From the NCBI RefSeq assembly GCF_011397635.1, contig NC_064759.1:11862428-11926427 (forward strand): 64,000 nt of DNA. The letters are read 5' to 3'. How positions within the stretch are numbered: position 1 is the stretch's first letter; each line of letters starts with the position of its first letter. Position numbers and translations under genes: made by a program. The notes beneath the pieces are model-generated. The model saw nothing but the letters and a program-made list of their open reading frames with translations. It was not told where the DNA came from and did not search any database. Below are positions 56,489 through 64,000 of this stretch, one piece after another. The stretch is from Epinephelus fuscoguttatus (taxonomy: Eukaryota > Chordata > Actinopteri > Perciformes > Serranidae).

Positions 56489-56859
56489 TTGCTTTTTTTT
56501 TTTTACTGTTTCATTTTTGTAAATCAAAAGTCGCTAGGCTCTTTCAGAAAGCACTGGACAACGTTTGGCAACAACAATCCAAAGAGGCAAAAGGGGGACA
56601 AACAATTACCAGGCCAACAATGAAGCAATGAAGAGGCAGCTTAAGACAGAAAAAACAAACTGGAGTTCATGAAACAAGAATGTGGAGTTTTCACTGTCAC
56701 AATTAAAAAACATGTCACTCCACTGTATTCCTGTCTGAAGGTTTTGTGATATGAACTCATTGTGTTTGTGCTCTGTGAGTGTTTTGTCAAAGTCACTGTG
56801 AGATGTTTGAGAGGGGGAACTGAGCAACACACCAGGTGCCGGTCTGGTGGGTGTGTCGG

Positions 56860-56982
56860 TCAGTACATGTCTCGAAGGCCCATGTTTCCACGGCGAGCTG
56901 AAGAGCCATGGGCCACGGTGACGCTGTAACAGTAGAGTAAGTCTGTCAACCACTGCTCCCTGGTCGCACCCCGGGAATACCT
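56860..56982 (-). CDS. tex10: TEX10 terminal exon
   Basis: 123 nt, phase 0, encoding RYSRGATREQWLTDLLYCYS and VTVAHGSSARRGNMGLRDMY before TGA. A longer open frame overlaps it in another phase but does not join the upstream exon. Confidence 0.78.
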   Translation of the reverse strand, partial: RYSRGATREQWLTDLLYCYSVTVAHGSSARRGNMGLRDMY

Positions 56983-59900
56983 CTGAAACACACAGAGAGA
57001 AATCATGACAAGTTAACATACATTATCTCTACGTAGAGTGACGAAAATGACGATAACAGTACGCTTAAAGGAATTCTTAACCCAGAAAATAACCATTGGT
57101 ATGTGTATTAGTCATACCATGTTACCCTGAAAACGCCGAACATTTTGATTTATTGATTAATTGGGGACCATGTTCCAAACATCCTTTTATGAACCATCTC
57201 ACAGAATTAACTCGCAGTCGTGGAGGGGCTGCAGCCTATCCCAGTTGACATTGATCAAAGGGCAGGGTACACCCCTGGATAGGTTGCCAAATTATCACAG
57301 GGACAGACAACCATTCACACCTATGGGGAATTTAGAGTCACCTAGCCTGCATGTCTTTGGATTGTGGGAGGGAGCTGGAGTATCCAGAGAAGGCCCATGC
57401 TGACATGGTTTGGGAGGCTGACATAGAGAGAACATGCAGACTCTGCACTCCAGACTCCCACTGCCTCTCACGCACAACTGGTGCGGTATAATCCAAGTCT
57501 CATTTATCCAGTCGTATGCTCAGTACTTCCAAAACGGTACTTCAAAAAAACTTAGTGCTGGAGTCTGGCTTTGAAGAGAGCATTGATAAGTTTCATTTTC
57601 AGTTCAGTTTCAAATGATAAGGTTTAGCAAAAATACATGTGTTTGGGAAGTATTGAGTGTATGACTGGATAAATGAGACTTGGATTATACTGCATGAGTT
57701 GCATGAGAGTTTGTTAATGGGTGTTTTGCTGTTATCAAATCATTTGTTGATCTGTTCTGTACGACATCTATTGCACGTCTGTCCGTCCTGGAAGAGGGAT
57801 CCCTCCTCAGTTGCTCTTCCTGAGGTTTCTACCATTTTTTCCCAGTTAAAGGTTTTTTTGGGGGAGTTTTCCCCTCTTGAGGGCCAAAAGGACAGAGGGA
57901 TATCGTATGCTGTAAAGCCCTCTGAGGCAAATTGTGATTTGTGATATTGGGCTTTGTAAATAAAATTGAAAATTGAAATGTGGTCCGTAATCAATCAATA
58001 AATCAGTATGTTCACCATTTTCTGTGGCCGCATGCAAGAAAAACAAAGTTTTATTCCCAAATTCAAGGTAACACAGCATGACTAATTTACAAGTGGTCAT
58101 TTTGTAGGTGAAGGATTACTTTAAGGTGAAACCTATACCAATAGAGTACTTTACTTTGATACCTTTTTTCTACTTAATTAGATACCAATCGTGTGAACAT
58201 GGGCATTCAATTGTGTAAAATGCCAACAGACACCACAGGCACATCATATGACCATACTTTAGACCATGGCCAGGTGGCATCTCAGAGCACTGAACTACCA
58301 ACTCCATTGAACACACCACACTTAACCACAAACTGTATGGGTTGTAGCTGCTGCAGTAGTGGGCCAATCACATGTTGCAGTAAATGGAAGAACACTTGCG
58401 GTGATTGGCGTGTAAAATCATACACATCTTTTTCCAGATCTGGGTACAAAACATTCAAAGGCAGGTATCGTTTGGCTGGAGAAGTTTCGATACTTCGGTC
58501 TTTATCTTAACAAGCTATAATGCACTGATTCCCAGCCCTACCATACTATACAAACTGTAGTGTAGCCTTAAAACCATCCCTGTGAATGTCCTATCTGAGC
58601 TGCGTTTACCGTGAGGTGTTGGATGATCTCTTGCAGCAGAGCAGCGTTGGCCAGCAGCTGGTTGTGGAGCGGCGTGTGCTGCAGCAGCATCGACAGGACC
58701 TGTCCGAGCTGCGGCAGCTCCTCCTCACTCAGATCTCCAACGCGCATTAACTGCAATACCATCCGCAGCAGGCGAGGGACGGTGCTCAACGCTGACACAC
58801 AAGCACCCCATATTGCCTCCCTGCAAATGTGACACAAAAATGTTTTAAACCCAACTGTTCCCAACTCTTCATCGCCTGATAACTGCAAACTGCTCCTATT
58901 GAGGTCAAGATTTCAAACACAGATCAGAGGGTTGTAGTTAAGGATGCACCGATACTAATGTTTAAAATTATAATTTGGCCAATGGGTTAACATAATTTAC
59001 CTTCACCCAATACTCATTTTTACTGAATAAAGCTTGAACGAATCACAGCGTAACTCAATACAACCTCAGTTAGTTGTTTGTTCCGGCCACTAGCTGCTAG
59101 CGTCTAACGTTAACTCATTCTCCTCCTGTTCATGTAAACATGGACTTGTTTTTCACAATGTAGCTTTATCATAGAAAAAATAGGGTGAATCCTGTGACAT
59201 ATCGATAATGAAGTTTACTGCCTTTTTTCTGTCCCGAGGGCTTCCTAGGAAAGATGTGTTTGTCTCAAAATGTTTTCTATTTCTAGCTTGCATAAAATTA
59301 ATGTGACATAACGGAAAAAAATTGGCCTCTGCCGAGCGTCATCTCATTTGCCGACAGGCCGATGGCAGTCGACAAAGCAAGTATCAGCCAACACCAATGT
59401 TTGGCTGATATATCGGTGTATCCCTAGCTGTAGTCATTCAACACACACACCTTTTGTGGTTGGTTTCAGCAGGTAACTCCTGCTGCAGGGTGATGAGCAA
59501 AGACAGCAGGCTGAGGCAGCACTGAGACAAGAAGCGCAGCACAGGCTCAATGGGCAGAACAGACAGGTCCAGTAACCTGGAAACAGCTCTGAGCAGCCCG
59601 GCAGCCATACTGTCAGGCACCACCCCTAAGTTGGTCTGAGACATACACACACAAAACAGATACAGGATGTATATTCAGTATCATGTTTTCAAAGGAAGAC
59701 AACAGCAGTAGAGCTTAGACTGAAACAAGCACTACATGATAGATAAATCATCAACATCATTTCCTGCTTAATGAAAACCGCTTCTTACCAGGTATTTGCA
59801 AATGCCATTTTGTAAGATGTCAAAGCATTGGGACTTTGAACCCAGAGTTTCCAGACAGTGGCAGACTTCCTGTGAATTATACAAGAAACAATTTCATATC

Positions 59901-62724
59901 AAATCAGCTTCTTCCACAGAATTCCTTTACAGACATTCTGCGAACAAGTGTGAAAGAAAGACTCTAATTTTAGTAAGTCAGTGTAACCACAGTACTTCCT
60001 GCTTCCAGTTGTACGATATAAGACAGAGAGAGTGCTCACATTTTTTTTTTACCAAGAAATTTCCATGACTTTCCATGGCTTGGAGGCAAATTTTCATGAC
60101 CGTAAATTCTCTAAAATGTCTGTGTATACACGAAAAATAACAATAAATACCCATGTCAACATTTACCACAGTAGATCCCAACTAAAGTTAATGTCAAGCT
60201 ATGTGGTTTGATACAAAATAAACATTTATTTAAGTAAAGCTGACAAATCACTGAGATGTTTACAGAACTAAATGTGTCAGACCCTGAGTGCTCCATTGTG
60301 TAGCCCTAACTGACACATATGACTGAGAGGCAGTAAAAGGTTTTATAGTCTGATTTTTAGTTTAAATCTTAAACTCTACCGTAGACTATAAAAATTGTTT
60401 CTAAAAATTCGAACTACACTATGTCTTATTTTCTTTGGGCTTCTGAAGTCGGGACTATGTTGTATCAAGTTTGAGTTTCTGTCACAATTCTGGGGATAAC
60501 TTCCAAATACTGTCATGGAGTTACCGATACACCAGCCCAAACCCTGTTGGTCTCCATTTCCATTTACAGATGTGTAATGTCAGGTAATGACAGCTGATCA
60601 GGGTTGCAAGCAATGGTGGCTTTTGGATTCTGAATTGTACCAATCCTAAGGAACACAACAACTAATACACATCTTTCCCATAAAAATGCCACAGCTGGAT
60701 GGCAGGGATGGTTCGTAGATTGATGCATGAGTTTGCCTGGGAACCTCTAGCTGTAGGCTGTTAGCACCATATGCTGAGGTTAGCTCAACAAGCGGAGTGG
60801 CGTGTGAATCATTCACACCATGACGAGCACAAATGAAAAAGACCCGTCCTCGGGTTCCTGGTCAGCTACAACAGCAAAGGAGCAAGAATTGTGTCTAAGA
60901 CTGGGATGGTGTGTTGGCATTGCTCCACTGTTGGAGGGGATGTTGTAAACGTGAACACCAACGTGTTAACGCACATTCAACGACTGCAACACCTAGATGT
61001 GACGATCACCAAGACAAAGAGGAGACAAACTGGAGCCCAACTCCTTGTCCCCGCTGCTTTCATGCAGCCTTTAGACGGAGCAATTCAGTTCTGTTAACCC
61101 TCTGGAGACTGAGGGGCCTCAGAGTACTGCAATCATTGTGGCACTCTCTAATGTTCCAACTCACATGACTTATTGTATTTAGCACAAGTTCAGCTACAAA
61201 AATATTTATGTAGTATGTATTTCATGATAATACTTTTCTTTAAAACGGGGTTAAATGCCCCCTTTGTTTACCCTCCACCATGGTGGGTTGGCCAAATTCA
61301 CCAATTCCATTTTTTTCATTTCCATCCTTCGAGCTGATGCATTGGAAAACTGAGAAATCTTCTCCAACAGAGATTTATGTAGAAAATCAGTGGCAGGATG
61401 GTGAAATGAAACAGCAGTAAAGATATTACAGAGAAACCCTAAAAGAGAACATTAAGTAAAAATTGGTCTCAAACAGCTCTAACCTACTTTCATCAGACAA
61501 ACATTGCTGCTGTAAATAAAAAGAGCCCTACAGCTCATAAAGAACACCAGAGTATTTCTACATTCCTCTCTGGATGGAGTGAGGCCTTCACTTTTTTGTA
61601 ACCACAGGAAAGAGTCGCTAAGCAGCACCTAAATTTCATTCTTGTCGGGGAGACAAGATGGATTTCAAGCCAATAAAGCCGCCACAAACTTTTTAAAAGT
61701 GAAAAATAACCCTCAGCTTTTCCTCATTAACTTCAAATCCAAATCAAATTTCTCATTAGCTTTTATCACATTGAGGTGTGTGTGCGTGCTGAAGTGCAGG
61801 AGTGAGTGGCGAGCCAGTGTGTGTCAGAACGGTGCACCTGTTGGCATTCTCGCCGTCATTAAAAACAATCCCGTCTCATTAGTCGAACCAGAGTTGACAC
61901 AGTCCGTCCCTTAATGCCCCCCCGCCCTCGCCACCGCGTGTCCCCTCCCTCCTCCTTCCCGCCACTTGCCTGTGATTGACTCAGACAGGGAGATGAGAGA
62001 GGCAGGATCTGAGGGCTTAATTGAGGAGCTGAATTAGTGATTATAAGCCCCCCACTTGCTCACACACTCACACACACTTGCCCCGGGGCACAGTAACGTT
62101 AACTGTAATTTCTGTGCAGAAATGTCACACTCCCATCATGCCATGGGCTCTCATTAGCATTTGTGCATATCCACCATGCCCGATAACCACGCATCTCCAA
62201 CCTGCGCAACGCGATAAAGGTTCCCCCTCTCAGCCGTAGTGCCACGATAAAGCTTCCACCCTCTGAGCTCTAAGTGAGAGACAGACAGAGACCAGAGGGG
62301 GACTGAAAGACCACAGCTGTGTCCAGAATATCAACACTTTTCAATTTTCAAAACAATGTCTTTTCTTCCTCTTCGTTCACCAACTCCCTTCTAGATTCAT
62401 TTTCAGTGTCGCGTCCAAGTCTTTCTGATTGGCAGCGGCTTTGGTATGAGTTAGGATGTATGTGAGGTTTAGAGAAACTATGGTAAAAGCGTGTGCAGTG
62501 AACGCACCTCAACAACATCCCAGTGGTGTGTGAACTGCTCCAGCAAGGTGGGGTAGAGGCTGAGAGGTGAGAGAGGGGAGGGAGGCAGGGCGCTCTCGTC
62601 CTCCTGCAGGGTGGCGAGCTTGTCGGACGAGAAGCCCGTCAGGGTGGAGAACAAGAAGCTGAGGTAGTCCGCGTCCTGCACAGCCGCTTCCTGGCTCCCT
62701 ACCGACCAGCCGCTCAGAGATGAC
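56860..62724 (-). CDS. tex10: TEX10, last five coding exons (5' part outside the window)
   Basis: TEX10 (yeast Ipi1 relative) is a HEAT-repeat subunit of the PELP1-TEX10-WDR18 (rixosome/5FMC) complex, acting in the nucleolus and nucleoplasm in ITS2 processing and 60S maturation. Exons on the minus strand: 62508-62724, 59789-59869, 59451-59635, 58610-58820, 56860-56982. All phases join, giving about 272 C-terminal residues and ending GLRDMY-stop. The sequence is Leu-rich and helical, as expected of HEAT-type repeats (for example LPQLGQVLSMLLQHTPLHNQ). Identification rests on position beside INVS, helical composition and recalled similarity; the upstream exons lie beyond 64000. The gene converges with INVS. 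Confidence 0.82.
57063..58124. mobile_element. CACCCACAAAAT-family foldback element with two insertions
   Basis: Outer arms: TTAAAGGAATTCTTAACCC at the left and AAGGATTACTTTAAGG at the right. Inside are a dispersed repeat at about 57200-57470 (minus strand, with TGGGATAGGCTGCAGCCCC) and a LINE/SINE 3' tail at about 57745-57980 (AGGGATATCGTATGCTGTAA, then GGGCTTTGTAAATAAAATTG). It lies in the last TEX10 intron. Confidence 0.65.
58610..58820 (-). CDS. tex10: TEX10 exon (penultimate)
   Basis: 211 nt, phase 2 to 0. It encodes EAIWGACVSALSTVPRLLRM, VGDLSEEELPQLGQVLSMLL and LLANAALLQEIIQHLT. Confidence 0.85.
58939..59426. mobile_element. hAT-like MITE with 8-bp target duplication
   Basis: 488 bp with inverted ends TAAGGATGCACCGATA and TATCGGTGTATCCCTA. 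Flanking octamers GTTGTAGT (58931-58938) and GCTGTAGT (59427-59434) differ at one base; 8 bp is typical of hAT insertion. It fills most of the 630-bp TEX10 intron. Confidence 0.8.
59451..59635 (-). CDS. tex10: TEX10 exon
   Basis: 185 nt, phase 0 to 2. It encodes TNLGVVPDSMAAGLLRAVSR and LLDLSVLPIEPVLRFLSQCC. The donor is embedded in a CA/GT run (gtgtgtgtg). Confidence 0.87.
59789..59869 (-). CDS. tex10: TEX10 exon
   Basis: 81 nt, phase 0/0. It encodes EVCHCLETLGSKSQCFDILQ and NGICKYL. Confidence 0.87.
59870..62507. other. TEX10 intron
   Basis: 2.6 kb. Repeat fragments lie near 60050-60120 (TTTCCATGACTTTCCATGGC). A GC-richer block with TTAATTGAGGAGCTGAATTA at about 62016 and CTCATTAGCATTTGTGC at about 62150 may be regulatory. 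No exon was found. Confidence 0.5.
62508..62724 (-). CDS. tex10: TEX10 exon (most upstream in window)
   Basis: 217 nt, phase 2 to 0. It encodes SLSGWSVGSQEAAVQDADYL, SFLFSTLTGFSSDKLATLQE, a Pro/Ser loop and LEQFTHHWDVVE. Confidence 0.87.
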
Positions 62725-63655
62725 CTGGAGAACACAACAAGTGAACACAACTGTCGACTCAAAATCTGCGTAACACCCAAAGCTGGAAAGCCACAAGCAT
62801 TTTTACAGCTCGTAATTTTTGAATTTTCAGAATTTTACACTTTTATACAACTTATTTCTAAACCATAAAAAATCCTGCTAACGCATTCCTCATCACTTTT
62901 CATGGGACTAATCATGATGCCCTGATTTGTGAAAGCAGCACATTGAGAACAATAGTTCACAGAAACACATTTGTGAAAAATTCTTCCTTGTCCCGAGGGG
63001 AGGAAAGAACTGTAACAGTAGAAAATGTGAGTGAATAACAAGTGTGTTTTGTGAAGCCCGGGAGGCACATGCACACAGAACTGTCTTCTCAATACTTCAT
63101 GACGACTTTGCATTCCAGCCTCCCAAAGAGCTCTTTGTATCATACCCATTACACACACATCCCATCCCATCTGAGCTCAGCACTGCCTCCCCTCAATTTA
63201 TATAACACTGCCTTACTGACACAAACAGACATACAGATGCATGCAGATACACACACAGCACTACAGGGAGAGGTAAGCTGTGTGTAACAGAATATACAAA
63301 TTTAAAAATGGCTTTCATTGTCACCCGTAGGTTGGATATCAAACATACAGGGCATCCACATTAGCACCTGTCAACAGGCAGGAACAATTATATGTCAGGA
63401 GTTCATCTGTGAAAGCGCAATACTGCCATCTGATGGTGCTTCAAGTGTCCAGCTACTCCCTAATTCACTTAACTGACTCCGAAAGTGTGTCAAAAATCTC
63501 TCTCCTCGTGGCTTCATGTAAGGTAAACCCAATCTACTTCCACTAACCCCTTGTGTGCATGCCTTTAACACCTCCAACCTGAAATTAAGTGGGTCTTGGC
63601 ACACCTGCAGGATGGAGCGTGGATCGGTTTCAGCGGACCATGCATATACACCTAT
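62725..63655. other. TEX10 upstream intron, no feature seen
   Basis: Intronic sequence with short CA-rich stretches. No exon with matching phase or protein similarity was recognised. Confidence 0.5.
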
Positions 63656-63659
63656 CAGC

Positions 63660-64000
63660 TGCAACATTAAAACCACTGACAGGTGAAGTGAATAACATCT
63701 ATCATCTTGTTACAATGCGATGTTCTGCTGGGAAACCTCTGGTCCTGACATTCATGAGAGTGCCAGGACAGATCAATTACGCCCCACGGCGGTGGCCCCC
63801 CCAGAAGGACAATGCACCATGCCACACAACGAAAACTGTTGAGGATTGGCCCGAGGAATGTGACAAAGAGCTCAAGGTGCTGACCTGCAGATTCCCCAGA
63901 TCCCAATCTGATCAAGCATCTGTGGGATGTGCTGGTACCCCGCCTCACAACCTACAGGACTCAAAGGATCAGCTGCCAACACCCTGGTGCCAGACACCAC
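63660..64000 (+). mobile_element. Tc1/mariner transposon relic, cut by the window edge
   Basis: Starts with the conserved end TATCAGCTGCAACATTAAAACC followed by ACTGACAGGTGAAGTGAATAAC. It then jumps, by internal deletion, to transposase C-terminal sequence: QKDNAPCHTTKTVE, then after a frame change text equivalent to the SPDLNPIEHLWD region. It is clearly dead and inside TEX10. Confidence 0.8.

Noticed and set aside
56606-57019. 137-residue minus-strand ORF over the TEX10 terminal exon
   Set aside because: It is in a different phase from the exon chain; the true frame ends at 56860 and joins the upstream exon in phase 0.
1-64000. CRISPR arrays, operons, bacterial or phage-type systems
   Set aside because: None expected or seen: the DNA has introns, SINEs and vertebrate genes throughout; regular repeats are microsatellites or a minisatellite without spacers.

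Overview
The window is teleost fish genomic DNA, most likely from a percomorph. Genes are split into short exons with GT-AG introns. Introns are rich in (CA/TG)n microsatellites, tRNA-headed SINEs, foldback MITEs and Tc1-like relics. The conserved gene order is STX17 > (+), < ERP44 (-), INVS > (+), < TEX10 (-), as I remember it from vertebrate genomes. Genes were assigned by reading exon peptides and checking that phases join; no database search was possible.

Layout. (1) 1-5440: two weakly characterised loci in divergent arrangement. On the minus strand is a short two-exon start (1239-461). On the plus strand is an uncharacterised gene of phase-1 exons (1646-5278), in which an acidic exon was tandemly copied three times. 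No STX17 SNARE-domain exon is visible here, so both loci probably lie inside the last STX17 intron. (2) 6390-6644: terminal STX17 exon (two-helix membrane hairpin). (3) 6645-11928: 3' flank of STX17 and ERP44, full of repeats, including a Tc1-like element with a foldback MITE inside it. (4) 11929-25203: complete ERP44 on the minus strand, 11 coding exons, 410 residues, ending in RDEL. (5) 25204-25530: short ERP44/INVS head-to-head promoter. (6) 25530-55891: complete INVS (inversin), 18 coding exons, 973 residues; its first coding intron is 9.4 kb. (7) Between the last INVS exons lies a duplicated block holding a tRNA-Thr gene and a decayed copy of the penultimate INVS coding exon. (8) 56860-62724: the last five coding exons of TEX10 on the minus strand, converging on INVS with poly(A) signals about 40 bp apart; the 5' part of TEX10 is beyond the right edge. 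(9) 63660-64000: a Tc1/mariner relic.

The four named genes do not form one pathway. STX17 drives autophagosome-lysosome fusion, ERP44 retains thiol clients in the early secretory pathway, inversin organises a proximal ciliary compartment and planar polarity signalling, and TEX10 acts in 60S ribosome maturation. Their adjacency is inherited order; only the ERP44/INVS promoter and the INVS/TEX10 3' ends show direct physical coupling. The most unusual parts are the nested exon-duplicated gene on the left and the tRNA plus exon duplication within INVS.
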